DNA of 22,289 bases from Plantago elongata. Taxonomy: Eukaryota; Streptophyta; Magnoliopsida; Lamiales; Plantaginaceae. This document shows, piece by piece, positions 1-15,481 of the stretch (positions within the stretch are counted from its first letter, which is position 1; each line of letters opens with the position of its first letter). The position numbers and the translations under genes are program-made. The notes beneath the pieces are model-generated. The model ran no database searches, had not been told where the DNA came from, and worked only from the letters and a program-made list of their open reading frames with translations. The DNA is taken from positions 1 through 22,289 of the forward strand of contig JAYMSP010002839.1 in the NCBI GenBank assembly GCA_036897095.1, written 5' to 3'.

Positions 1-25
1 TATATATATATATATATATATATAT
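1..25. repeat. TA dinucleotide microsatellite
   Basis: The window opens inside an uninterrupted TA run, so its true left end is not visible. It directly abuts the LTR-element fragment. Confidence 0.9.
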
Positions 26-475
26 GTTCGCTTTGTGCCGGAGCCCGCACAAATTTATTTTTTATTTTTTTCAAAAGGTCTCATACTATAGGAAAGTGGT
101 GATCTACGTATATACCCTTCATCCCTTGCACTCACGAGCGATGTGGGATGTTGGTTATTACAATCTACTCCCTTAAATTCTTGATGTCCTCGTCGAGCTT
201 TCTTGGGGTTGTCCCGGGACCAACCATCCGTGCAGAATTCTAGATGTGGTCTCTACGGGCTCAATAGGTGGTTCCCACCGCCCATACATTATATCAGTTT
301 GTCCCGCATGGCACTTAGTTCCCGCAATTTCGGACAATCTCGCTCTGATACCATGATAGAATTCTATCTCATCTAAAAGCTCGGACTTATAAAGAGGTGT
401 GGAATTAATCGACTTATATTAATTTGTCTTTTTGGGCGTGGTATAGTTGGCTCCCACCTGTTTAGAATTCTAAGA
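26..475 (-). mobile_element. LTR-retroelement fragment (possibly TRIM-like), fossil
   Basis: Positions 342-353 read GCTCTGATACCA, the reverse complement of TGGTATCAGAGC. That is the usual plant primer-binding site for initiator methionine tRNA. The sequence beyond it begins TGATAGAATTC at 354, which would be the inner end of a minus-strand LTR reaching about 475. The 26-341 side resembles the dispersed plant repeat that contains a CCCACATCG-type block and a CTATAGTATGAG-type block. No coding domain is visible and the partner LTR is not in the window. It looks like an old, incomplete copy. Outer borders are approximate and the family is inferred. Confidence 0.55.
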
Positions 476-1075
476 CCATTGTTCGATCCACAGGCAACTC
501 ACGATTGTCACGTCATCATTCAGTCACCATAATTCGCTCTATAACTCTCTATTTTAATAGTTGAGACCCAAATTCATTTTGCTCTCTCATTTATTTTAAA
601 CTTACTTTTCATTTTCTTTCTCATTTAATATTTTTAATTAATTATAATAATATTACATTAATCGTAAAAAATTACATTACTTTAAAATAAACAATACTTT
701 TATGTAAGGGTGGATGATTATCATTTAGTTTACATTTTCTCAATAAGGATATACATTTTTTAGGACTTGGATTTTTTTTGAATTTTAATTAGCAAAAGTG
801 TGTTTCGATTCTTACACTTAAACAATGAAATAAAATTTAACCAAACAAAAGTGCAACAAATGTTGGAGATGGTCTAATCCGCATTATTTTATGTTCTAAG
901 TCTTGTTGATTTGATATGCTGACACTTGCATGCATGACCTGTGAATATAAAATATTCAAAAAGTGCAGAAATATTCGGACCCTCCATTCCACATTATATT
1001 CAAACCACTTGCCTTGTTGCCTTGCCAAACAAACAAATTAAATTTTTTAATTACTTTCATCTGTTCACCTTCCTC
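476..1075. other. AT-rich upstream region of the dioxygenase gene
   Basis: This gene-free stretch lies between the LTR fragment and the TATA box of the dioxygenase. It is AT-rich with homopolymer runs. The open frame at 837-1028 on the minus strand has no recognisable protein and is taken as chance. I see no further repeat boundary or RNA gene here. Confidence 0.6.
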
Positions 1076-1083
1076 TATAAATA
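1076..1083 (+). promoter_or_regulatory. TATA box of the dioxygenase gene
   Basis: TATAAATA lies about 110 bases before the start codon at 1193. Transcription would start about 30 bases downstream, giving a leader of roughly 80 bases, which is ordinary for a plant gene. No upstream ATG is seen between the estimated start site and 1193. Confidence 0.7.
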
Positions 1084-1192
1084 CTGAGCTACAACTGGCC
1101 ATTTCAGCATACTATCATAGTGTTCAAATCTAAAAGTCATAAGCATTAACACACATATACACACTAGTGATCAATTATTTGCCAATCAATAA

Positions 1193-3210
1193 ATGGCTCC
1201 AATTCCAGTTTCTAGTATCAAAGTTGGTCACATTGATGATGTTCAAGAACTGATGAGAAACAGAAAGCCTTCACAAGTTCCACAAAGATTTATCCGTGAC
1301 GCAGGCGAAAGGCCTAAGTTCGACGAAGACGTGGAAGCTATTGCGTTCGAAAGACGTACTATTCCTGTCATTGATTTATCAAAACTGGCCAGAGGAAACA
1401 CAGCTGATGAATACTGCACTGAGATGCTTAAGCTCATCACTTCTTGTAAAGAATGGGGCTTTTTTCAGGTAAATTAATTTTGCTAATGGCATATATATGC
1501 TTTGTTATCTTTTATTATTATTATTATTATTGTTATATGATGGTATGAATTTATAAAATCTATATGATGGATATATTATTGGGTGCAGGTGGTTAACCAT
1601 GGAATAGATATAGAGTTAATGGAGAGAATAGAGAAAGTGGCACTGGAATTCTTCAGCATGCCTTTAGAGGAGAAACAAAAGTATCCAATGAATCCAGGAA
1701 CTGTTCAGGGGTATGGGCAGGCTTTTGTTTTCTCAGAGGATCAAAAGTTGGATTGGTGCAATATGTTTGCCCTTGGATTGGAGCCTCCCTACATAAGAAA
1801 CCCCAAACTCTGGCCTACTAACCCCTCCAACTTCAGGTATTCCTATCTCATTTCGAGATTAACTTTTTATTTATTCATGTGGTCGATTAAAATATGTTAA
1901 TAAGTTTATTTTTAATATGTTTCATTTGGCACACACACAAAGTTATGAAGGACTATCGTACAAGAGTTTGAAATTCTTAAAATTTAGAGGTAAATTACAT
2001 ACGTATAAAGTTAAAGAAAAGTTGAAACTTAATTAAGAGGTAGTAAAATAAAATAAAATGTTCCTATTTACTTCAAAAAATTCAATCTTCGGGAATCTGT
2101 AGAATCTCCTCTCACGTGTGAATAGTGAAAGGATCTTGTGGGCCCTCACGTTAGAGCCGCATAACTTGACTTTCAATTTTTTGGGTCTCCTAATTTATGT
2201 TTATTAGCATAATAAATATGAATAAGAAGTGTAAATATGATATCAAATATGAATATGATGATAATAAACGTAAATAAAAATATTATATTATCAATTTAGA
2301 CCTTATATTAAAATTTAACACAATGCTCCGAAATCCTTACACGACCCCACATAACATTTGTTTCGACTATGTCTCTAATGTCGTCGTGCTTTTTCTTAGA
2401 TTCTTCACACCCCTACCCTACAAAGCAATGTTAGTCCTTGTCTGTGTGACTTAAAGTTCTCATGAAAGTCTACATCTACTCAATTAAGCATCTAATCTCA
2501 TGTATTTTTGGACTGAAAAATTATTTAATTTTGTGCAGTGAAACAGTAGAGACATACTCTGGAGCAATAAGGAAACTGTGCAAGAATCTGATGAAGTACA
2601 TAGCTAGAAGCCTAATGCTAAATGAGAATATATTCGAAGACATGTTCGGTGAGGCTGTACAAGCTGTAAGGATGAACTACTATCCAGCATGTCCTAGACC
2701 AGACCTGGTCTTAGGCCTAAGCCCACATTCTGATGGAAGTGCTCTCACAGTTTTACAACAGGGCTCTGTTATAGGCCTTCAGATATTCAAAGACCACAAA
2801 TGGATCCCGGTTCACCCCATCCCGAATGCTCTAGTTATCAACATTGGCGATACCATAGAGGTTGGTTATATTTGCACATATTCATATACATACTTTTACT
2901 TGTTAACTACGTATTGACGTGCCTTGACTTAAATTTAATTAATTCTCGATTCGAACTACAGGTTCTGACAAACGGAAGATACAAGAGCGTGGAGCACAGA
3001 GCGGTTACACATAAGGAAAAAGATAGACTGTCGATCGTTACATTTTACGCTCCTAGTTACGAGGTGGAACTTGGGCCAATAGAGGAACTTGTTGAGGACA
3101 AGAGTGGTTGCAAGTATAGAAGATACAATCATGGAGAATACAGCAAACACTATGTCACAAACAAGCTACAGGGCAAGAGAACACTTGATCAATTTGCTAA
3201 AGTTCATTAA
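1193..3210 (+). CDS. 2-oxoglutarate/Fe(II)-dependent dioxygenase, SRG1-like
   Basis: Exons are 1193-1468, 1589-1836, 2539-2860 and 2962-3210. All introns are GT-AG and the frame closes at TAA 3208-3210, giving 364 residues, the usual length for this family. The N-terminal DIOX_N region covers about residues 55-165 and includes EWGFFQVVNHGI across the first junction. The catalytic jelly-roll core covers about 215-315. The iron triad is H238 and D240 (in SPHSDG) plus H294 (in VEHRAV). R304-L-S306 is the 2-oxoglutarate-binding RxS motif, and NYYPACPRP precedes the core. The protein should be soluble and cytosolic. Family members hydroxylate, demethylate or desaturate small molecules; the closest class I recall is SRG1, codeine O-demethylase and norcoclaurine-synthase-like DOXC enzymes, mostly in specialised metabolism. 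The substrate cannot be told from sequence. Every key residue is present, so it looks functional. Intron 1 holds an ATT microsatellite (about 1511-1531). Intron 2 is the longest (702 bases). Confidence 0.95.
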
Positions 3211-3522
3211 TATGTATAATATTCTAAAAGTAGCAGATGTAGTGTTCCTAATTGATATGTAAATGTGGGTATGTGTGTATCATAAGTGGTTGGGCCTGGT
3301 TAACTATTAATGTCGTCAAGAAAGTGACTTTCTTAGGACTTGTCAATAGGGATGGATGTAACATGATGTGCAATTTGTATGAATTATTAGTGATGTGTAA
3401 ATATTGTATTTGATTGATGTGATTAATTAATAATTAATCGAAATTTAGTGCTTGAAGTTTCACCGTTATGATACGGTGTATAATCTCATATCCTCATGCA
3501 TCAAGAAGACTCTAATAATATA
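3211..3522 (+). other. 3' flank of the dioxygenase gene
   Basis: This sequence follows the stop codon and should contain the 3' UTR and poly(A) site. Plant poly(A) signals are loose and several A/T-rich candidates occur around 3215-3235 and 3420-3440. No single signal stands out. Confidence 0.5.
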
Positions 3523-3797
3523 CTCCCTTTGTCCTATTAATAATCCAATAAATTAATTTTACACATTTAAAAAATATATATAATACTTCTTAGTTTATAT
3601 GAAAAATTAAAGTAATTATATAAAATAAAGAATGTGGAGAAAAGTGTAATTTTAGTGGCAAAATGTGTAATTTTTATGTAAAGTTGAGATTGTTTATTAT
3701 TTGTTAGTGGTGGGGTAACTTCCTTTTTTAGTAATGTATGAATTTTAATAAAACGGCTAAAATGGTAAATGTATGAAGTTTGTTTGGACGGAGGGAG
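3523..3797. mobile_element. Stowaway-type MITE
   Basis: The left end CTCCCTTTGTCC (3523-3534) and right end GGACGGAGGGAG (3786-3797) are inverted repeats agreeing at 10 of 12 positions, and they match the Stowaway consensus CTCCCTCCGTCC. A TA dinucleotide flanks both sides (3521-3522 and 3798-3799), as expected for the TA target duplication. The element is 275 bases, AT-rich and non-coding. Stowaways are moved by Tc1/mariner-type transposases supplied in trans. Ends and target duplication are read directly; the family assignment is established knowledge. Confidence 0.88.
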
Positions 3798-3869
3798 TAT
3801 GTGGTCAAGGATGAGTTTAAAATATAAAAGTACATATGAGTCGAATAATATGTGGTAAAAAGTGAGCTG

Positions 3870-3962
3870 TATTTGGGGGTTATTCCATAAACGAAAAATT
3901 ATTTCATTTTTGTGGAACGCACAAAACGAATAATTATTTCACTTCTAGCTGGACGGAGAGAG
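3870..3962. mobile_element. truncated second Stowaway MITE (right end only)
   Basis: GGACGGAGAGAG (3951-3962) followed by TA is a Stowaway right terminus. The preceding sequence, with its ATTTCATTTTTGTGGAACG block, resembles the interior commonly found next to such ends. No matching left terminus is visible between 3800 and 3900, so the copy is truncated or very decayed. The left border is a guess. Confidence 0.6.
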
Positions 3963-4198
3963 TATTTCATTATGAGATTGCTAAGAAGGTCTCTCCAAAC
4001 TATAGCAGATCCCACAGTATGTGGTAACTATCTACCCCTCAGATGTAATAGTCCACGACGCTCTGTATAGGATATGACTTATTTGAAGAAAAGTTCGGAT
4101 GAATTGAAACACTATTGGAGGAAATCAACCCCATATGAATTTGGATTTCAGATTAAACACAATTAAGATATAAGTACATCTCAAGGAAGTGGGAACAT

Positions 4199-4555
4199 GC
4201 AGGAATACGAACCAAATAACAAAAAGAAAATGCTTTCTTTTTTTCCTCTTTTCGATAAAAGGCAATTATCGATTCAATATGAACAAGATCGATTTAGACA
4301 TTCCTTTTGTGATAAAAGGGAGTCGTGAAGTCTTGATAGCCCCTCTGCCGGTTGATTTGACTATTCGAATCAAACAAAGTATCAACAGTCAGTTTCCTCT
4401 TCTTCTCGCGGGTAATCATTTTGTGGGTTATATCAGCAGAACAGAAGAGAAGAAGAAATTTCGAAGTTTTTTGTTTGTTGATCAGGCGACAACCAGATTT
4501 GAACTGGGGAAAAAGGATTTGCAGTTCCCCGCCTTACCACTCGGCCATGTCGCCA
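4199..4555. other. organelle-derived insert (NUMT/NUPT candidate)
   Basis: This block is visibly less AT-rich and more coding-like than its surroundings. It ends at a tRNA-Cys-like sequence (4485-4554, minus strand). An open frame runs on the plus strand, with a possible start at 4279 (MNKIDLDIPFVIKG). It continues through IAPLPVDLTIRIKQ and FPLLLAG into the tRNA relic. I do not recognise this protein. The presence of a tRNA of bacterial/plastid form and the base composition suggest transfer from an organelle. Plant mitochondrial DNA fits the composition best, since I recognise no plastid gene beside it. Both borders are approximate and the source organelle is inference. Confidence 0.55.
4485..4554 (-). 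pseudogene. tRNA-Cys(GCA) relic, plastid/bacterial type
   Basis: Read on the minus strand, the 70-base sequence folds as a cloverleaf. The acceptor is GGCGACA paired with TGTCGCC, the D stem is GCC/GGC, the anticodon loop is CTGCAAA with anticodon GCA, and the T loop is TTCAAAT. It matches the plastid trnC-GCA form as I remember it; bacterial-type mitochondrial trnC2 is an alternative. The T stem has a C-T mismatch (CCCAG against CTGGT) and the anticodon stem has an A-C mismatch (GGGAA against TCCTT). It is therefore probably a non-functional nuclear copy. No CCA is encoded. Confidence 0.75.
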
Positions 4556-7428
4556 AAATGATATAAAATAGATGAGAAATTTTTTTTCGGATTACTGCAT
4601 TTTTTATGTACTTGCATTTTGACTTCCCTTTTACTTAATACTTTTTCTAAAGCACACACCCCTCTTGCATTTTTTGTATTTGATCCACACCCTTAATTGA
4701 TTATCTCATTATCTGAAAATTAACGTTTGATTTTTCAATAGAAAAATGAGACAATTAGCATTGTGAATTTCCAGTCGATAAATTGGAACCATTAACTATT
4801 TCCCCATACTTTGAATTCATAAACGGTCCTGAAATTTGAATTGCCAATTTATATTTTATTGATGATATAAAAATAAAAAATACAAACTGAGATAATTTAT
4901 CTTGATTTTTTTCATAAAAAACCCGAATTAAATGTGGCTTAATGGTCTTTCAAAGGTAAGCCTTTTGACGGCCCTCAATGCCACGGTAGACGGCCCACAT
5001 ACAAGATCGTCAATATTGATATTGTGTGATCTAATTTCCTCATGTATGTTACAAAAACTCTAGTGATTTTGGCATGTATTTACTTTTTGATAATATAGTA
5101 TTAGCAAATTCCTCAAATTAATTTTTAAAATTGAAAGCTGGATAAAATAATGTGAGTGGGTTTACCCTTGAGTATATTTAATATTAAAGTTGGGTGGATG
5201 ATTGTTAAAAACATAAATGAGAAGATTTGTTTTGTGCTCCTAAAACGTCAAACTGAAAAGCTATTTTCAAGATGGAAGAAATGGTATTCACTTGAGGTGT
5301 TTTGAACCTCCCCTACACACTTTTTTATACAGCAAAGTAGAAATATAGTACTACTAGTTATGAGTTATGAAGTTAGTAAATAATAACTCGATTTGAGTAA
5401 AATGATATAGAGTTAATATATGAAAATTTTCAACTTGAGTCGATAGACAAGGACACGTATTATGCTATTGCCCCCCTAGATTTTAGATGTTTGCGTCTTT
5501 CATATAGGCTAATCGCAACTTGAATGGACAATCGCAAATCGCAGCCTAAAGAATTTGGAGAAAGTTTGCATAATGGCATAAACTTAACGATGTCTAAAAC
5601 TTAAAGGATACATGGTCAACTAGACGGGTAGAAAAGATTGATGTGAGGTGGGTCTAGTTTTTGTCAAAGTATTGTATCTTATCAAATAGGCAAAGGCAAA
5701 ATGCAACATTGAAGAGGAAACCAACGGCGCAGAGTGTTAATCAACTTTTTCCCAGTGGAGAGGGACAAAGTATATAGGCGCCCACGATCATATAATGTTG
5801 CTTCATACACTCAACTTCAAATTTAATACTATCATTGCCTAACATAATATATATATATATATATTAATACTTTAAACTTCAATTTGCGCCAGCAGAACTA
5901 TTATTATTCTACTCATAGTCAAAGCTGCTATGGAGGTTATGTAAGTGTGTAATTTTGTGGTTGCATGCATTCCAACTCTCAAGAGATAAAGCATCGTGTA
6001 TGTTGTCCCATTATAAACATCACATGCATGCTAAATTATATATACGTTAATATATAATGTCGAATTGTTCTATTTAAACGATGATATTTTACAAAAGTAT
6101 ATACATAAAATTATTTTAAAAGCATCTTTAATGACCATTTGTTGACGGAAAGTTATCAATAAAATACTTAGCCGTAAATGCATCCAAGGTAAACATACAT
6201 GTAGGCTGTAGTAGTATGTGTTAGATATGTAGTCTGTGTCAAATTTCCATATACTAGTACTTAGGAAAAGGTGGAGTTAAGCCTAAAAGGAAGTATCGTC
6301 GACCACTCAAAATCAAAATCTAATGATGATTTTGATATGTGAATTATCTCATCATGAAGATTTTGAGAGTAGTAGGGAGATGAAATCACATCCCAATATC
6401 ACCTCAATCAAGAGGGGCGAACCCAAATGGTTGGGAGCCATTTTAGAGGGAACACAACAAAACAAGAAACGTGCACTAACCGCTTCTTGTAACCTGCTTA
6501 CCCCACTAATATGTCATGTAAAAATAATAATTATTCATCGTGTAAAACTTGACACTATGCTTCTTAACTCTTAAATATTCCGGTGAACTTCATGGTAAAT
6601 TACTTAAAGTGCACTATTTATGATACCCAAAAATTGCACATTTAACCGATAATTATCACTTTTTTGCTATATGTCAAGCACAAGCATCATCAGATGTATG
6701 TTCCCCTATAGTGCCCTGTGAAAAGCATGAACTATAGGACTAAATGACAGTATGAAAATACATGATGGATATCTTTGGATGAGAAGACGAGAATGCAAGA
6801 CTAAAGGCAGAGAAACGTGAACTTAGATTGCTTTACGAGTCTAAATCTATAGACTTCAAAGTGTAATGGTCAAATACAAAGTTAACAGAGTAGAGGCTAG
6901 AGATTCTAAGTTGATCATTTTCAGATTGAGAGAGCATATCAGGTGTTCGACAAACTTCATAAGATGGACTCACAGAATATAATTAAATTAGGGTGTGAAT
7001 CAATAAATACTAAAGAAAAAACCATATCTGAAACCAGCTTATACCACGAGGATGACAATTAGCCTCAACAAACATGAGAATCTAAATCAATCTTTAAAGT
7101 TCAATGACAAAAGCACCGAGAATAAAGCATGGATTGAAGTGAAAACATGTACTAGGACGCTAAAGGCGACTGAACTACATTTGTCTCAGCCCCCAAAAGA
7201 TAAATCATCTTTAATACCTTCTCTCAACACAGGACGATGCCTACCGAGGGTTATCACCACATTTAGGGGTAAAATGTACAATAATTCTCTAAGCTCCTGC
7301 ATCTATGGAATCATCACAAAAGGCAAGGGGGTATTTTAGAGCATTTACATTGATTTGAGAATATGATACTAATCCGTAGTTCGCAAGACAGCAATAGAGC
7401 CATAAAATTGATTGCTAGCTGGTTCGAA
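4556..7428. other. AT-rich intergenic DNA and likely CUL1 3' UTR
   Basis: No gene with recognisable protein is seen. The stretch is AT-rich from 4556 to about 6250. From about 6300 to 7428 the composition is more even and several medium open frames occur (6323-6574, 7052-7339), none resembling a known protein. The part nearest 7428 must contain the 3' UTR of CUL1, which is transcribed leftwards; its end cannot be fixed by eye. Some of the 6300-7000 sequence could be a decayed repeat or gene fragment that I do not recognise. Confidence 0.5.
5847..5864. repeat. AT dinucleotide microsatellite
   Basis: A perfect 18-base AT run lies within intergenic DNA, with no associated gene. Confidence 0.85.
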
Positions 7429-12689
<5,261 letters not shown>

Positions 12690-13560
12690 CTTTTTACACT
12701 ACTTGCTTCCCTGACAAACAATAATCACACTGAGTGAGGAGAAAAATAAGTAATAAATTGCAAAATATCATGATGCACCATTTACAAACACCGCACCATG
12801 TCACTTGATGCAACAAAAGAGAACAAGCTACAATACTAACTATCCATGAGTCTGGACTCGGTTTTCTATCATTAAAAACTAAAATCACTTATTAACATGA
12901 TGCCAGATGGGTAACAATAACATAGCCGAGAATAATCATCATATCAGGAAATCAGAGTCAATGTAAACAAACAATGCGCAATCTGTAAAGGCTTCTGCAC
13001 AAGAATCCAAACAATAAATAGCCTCAAACAAGTACATTGCTACCTCAAATCACAAAAACTCGATCAAAAACACACTCAAATTCAATGTTCCGTATACTTC
13101 ATTAAACTAGACAAAAAAGCTAAACAAAATAGCTACACGATTATACGAAACTAGAAAGAGGGAAAAAAACAAGGATTTAACGGAACGGTAAATAAATAAA
13201 CCCTAACAAGCAAAACCATCGGCGTAAACCAAACGAAGCTAATAAAATCCAGTTGATTCGAAATTGATGAGAATCGATAAGCAGCTGAAGAAAACAACAC
13301 GAATCATCGAATCACGATCCCTAATTGAACACACACACACAACCCTTAAAGCAATCAATCGCCACATAGTTGATTCGGAAACAAACGACGCCGTATACAT
13401 ACAGGGTAGACGGAAAACGCAGAAAGTATCAAACACACATATACAGACGGTGAGTGGTTGGAGAAGAAGGAAGGTAGAGGGAGGAAGTACCTGCAAGAGG
13501 AAAAGAGAAGGAAGAGTAGAGAGAGAATTTAGATGTGAGATGTGGTGGATGAATTTATTT
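12690..13560 (-). other. CUL1: CUL1 5' UTR with leader intron
   Basis: Upstream of the CUL1 start, an acceptor (TTTGTCAG) lies before 12710, leaving 21 leader bases next to the ATG. A matching donor (CTCTTGCAG then GTACTTCC) ends a first non-coding exon at 13491. The leader intron is therefore 12711-13490, about 780 bases. Neither leader part contains an AUG. Introns in the 5' UTR are common in plant housekeeping genes and can raise expression. The donor-acceptor pairing is inferred; another donor is possible. Confidence 0.65.
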
Positions 13561-13582
13561 TCTTTCGTTGGCGTTAATTCTC

Positions 13583-13590
13583 TTTTTATA
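13583..13590 (-). promoter_or_regulatory. CUL1: TATA box of CUL1
   Basis: On the minus strand the sequence reads TATAAAAA, within AAATATAAAAAGAG. It lies about 90 bases upstream of the inferred leader-exon donor, so transcription would begin near 13555-13560. A TATA-like match in AT-rich DNA is weak evidence, but its position fits the gene model. Confidence 0.5.
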
Positions 13591-14493
13591 TTTAACTGTC
13601 CAATGTACACGGTACACCTACAACTAGGGAGTGCTGTAATTTACACTTTTACAGGAGTTCAGAGAATTCTTTTATTAAATTACCGACAATAATTTAAATA
13701 ATATTTGCTTCAAAAATAAAATGCATTTACCAAATTGCAAGGTGCACGAGATATCGAGGTTACATGATTAATATAATAATTCAATTTACACACAAGACTT
13801 ACAATATTGACTAAGTAATAATAAAATCGAATGATAATCATGATAAATATATTAATGACGATTATTATATACACATAATCAAATCCAAGTTAACGTTGCA
13901 AAAATAAAGTATAATATATGTAATTATTCGTTATTTGAACTTTAGCAACTCGCATACTAAGAATCGAATATCTATAAACTACTCAACGTATTTGAATTAA
14001 ACACTTTCGCATGCACATTAGAATTATATATGACGTATAACTATTACACAAATTATATTTATATTAATTCATTATGCATACTACGGTTCAACAATTACAG
14101 TTGTGCTTTAATTAGCTAATTAAACTTCTCTTCAAATCAAATATTCTTTAAGAAATTGAATAATTCAAACACAAAAAGATCATGAACCAACACGCCAGGG
14201 GAAGTTGACTATGGTCGGGCATGAGACCACCTTGGGCAGCGTGTAGGGGTTGCATAGGGGACAACTGATCAGGCCAAATGGTGGCGGGGGGATTGAACTT
14301 TGGTTTCATCTTTTACTTACTCCGTGTATATCGATTAGCACCTTCTTATATCATGAGCTTACAATATATATATCACATGTAACATTATGTGGGCACAAAC
14401 AAACTATAGGTATTCATATGTAAGGAATATTAATAAAATATTATAATTTGTTTGGTATAGAAATGTAATTAAATCATTTCAATTTGAATTAAA

Positions 14494-14593
14494 TTTTTAT
14501 ATTATTTTTATAAAAAAATACATATATAATTGAGATAACTCAGTTTTTATATTATTTTTATAAAAAGACACGTATAAAATTGAAATAACTCAG
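14494..14593. repeat. 50-base tandem duplication, two copies
   Basis: Copy 1 (14494-14543) and copy 2 (14544-14593) have exactly the same length. Each starts TTTTTATATTATTTTTATAA and ends ATAACTCAG. They differ at a handful of positions in the middle, so the duplication is not recent. Confidence 0.88.
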
Positions 14594-14740
14594 TTTCAGT
14601 ATTATGTGAAACAATCAGTTAGTTATTATCTAAAGAGAGTGAAAGATAATAAGTCCTAATACCTCTTTAGAGATGAGAGTATTCGGAATCATGAAGTCCA
14701 AACTTTCCCGTCATAGGAGAAGAATCACTCTCCCCCTTTC

Positions 14741-14916
14741 TTATAGGTTGTTGCTTATATTATCCTTTTCCAATCTAGTCAAATTAGGTTAAAATTGTAT
14801 AGCTTTAATTAACAATATTTTAACAACATTATAGGTTGTTGATTATATTATCTTTTCCCAATCTAGTCAAATTAGGTTAAAATTGTATAGCTTTAATTAA
14901 CAATATTTTAACAACA
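14741..14916. repeat. 88-base tandem duplication, two near-identical copies
   Basis: Copy 1 (14741-14828) and copy 2 (14829-14916) both begin TTATAGGTTGTTG and end TTTTAACAACA. By eye only three substitutions separate them, all in the first third. This suggests a fairly recent event. No target-site or transposon end is visible. Confidence 0.93.
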
Positions 14917-15481
14917 TACGCCGGTCGTTAATAAATTATCCAACAACTGTTTTTGTAAAGACTTTGTGATCTTTACTATATCTATTAGTAACAAGATCTT
15001 AATTTCACAATAACTTTTCCTATTTCTATTGTTTGAGCAAGACTGGTCATACCCTATTTGTATTACTAGATTTATCTCCATGTTCCTTCCCCAGGTGGCT
15101 GCCATTGTGCATACCGGTGGCGGTGGACGAGGATGAGAGAACATATGCATGCAGTCTTGTAGCATTGCATAGAGCTTGCCAGAAACAAATTTGATCACCA
15201 GGGATCATGCCGTCATGGGCAACATTATTTCACTTCGACCAAATACTCCAACAGGAACTTACAAAGGTATGGAAGTCTTCTCTGGATAAATTATGGAACA
15301 CATGGTAGAAAGAAAAGAACCACACAAAGGTATGCAAAAGTTCAGTACATTTGTCAGATAAGTAGGATATGTACCATACAAACCTACAAGGATAGATAAA
15401 ACCATCCTTACATTTCCAGTACTATTGTACTCCTATTATCTAATTAACTATAAAGATCTGTTCAATAAGTTGAAAAACTAC

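Larger units (their letters stand above)
13591..15481. other. intergenic region between the PPR gene and CUL1
   Basis: This gene-free stretch holds the CUL1 upstream region on the left and the 3' flank of the PPR gene on the right. Most is AT-rich. A less AT-rich island at about 14190-14300 includes GTGGCGGGGGGATTG and has no recognised content. A TACTCCGT at about 14329 may be a stray Stowaway end. Two tandem duplications at 14494-14593 and 14741-14916 are listed separately. About 15075-15230 is also more GC-rich and may be a repeat remnant. Confidence 0.6.

Noticed and set aside
4279-4566. Calling the MNKIDLD... frame a functional nuclear gene
   Set aside because: It reads straight into the tRNA relic, has no promoter or intron signals around it, and sits in an organelle-like insert.
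6323-6574. 83-residue plus-strand open frame (SREMKSHPNITSIKRG...)
   Set aside because: It has no recognisable domain, no promoter or splice context, and a length expected by chance in this composition.
7052-7339. 95-residue plus-strand open frame
   Set aside because: It lies antisense to the probable CUL1 3' UTR and has no family resemblance.
13264-13692. 142-residue plus-strand open frame over the CUL1 leader
   Set aside because: It lies antisense to the inferred CUL1 promoter and first exon, is lysine/arginine-rich from purine-rich leader sequence, and resembles no protein I know.
14741-14916. Possible CRISPR-like or satellite array
   Set aside because: There are only two directly adjacent copies with no spacers; this is a simple tandem duplication in a plant genome.
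14908-15198. 96-residue minus-strand open frame
   Set aside because: It crosses the edge of the 88-base tandem repeat and has no consistent protein similarity; only the weak motif noted in the findings was kept.
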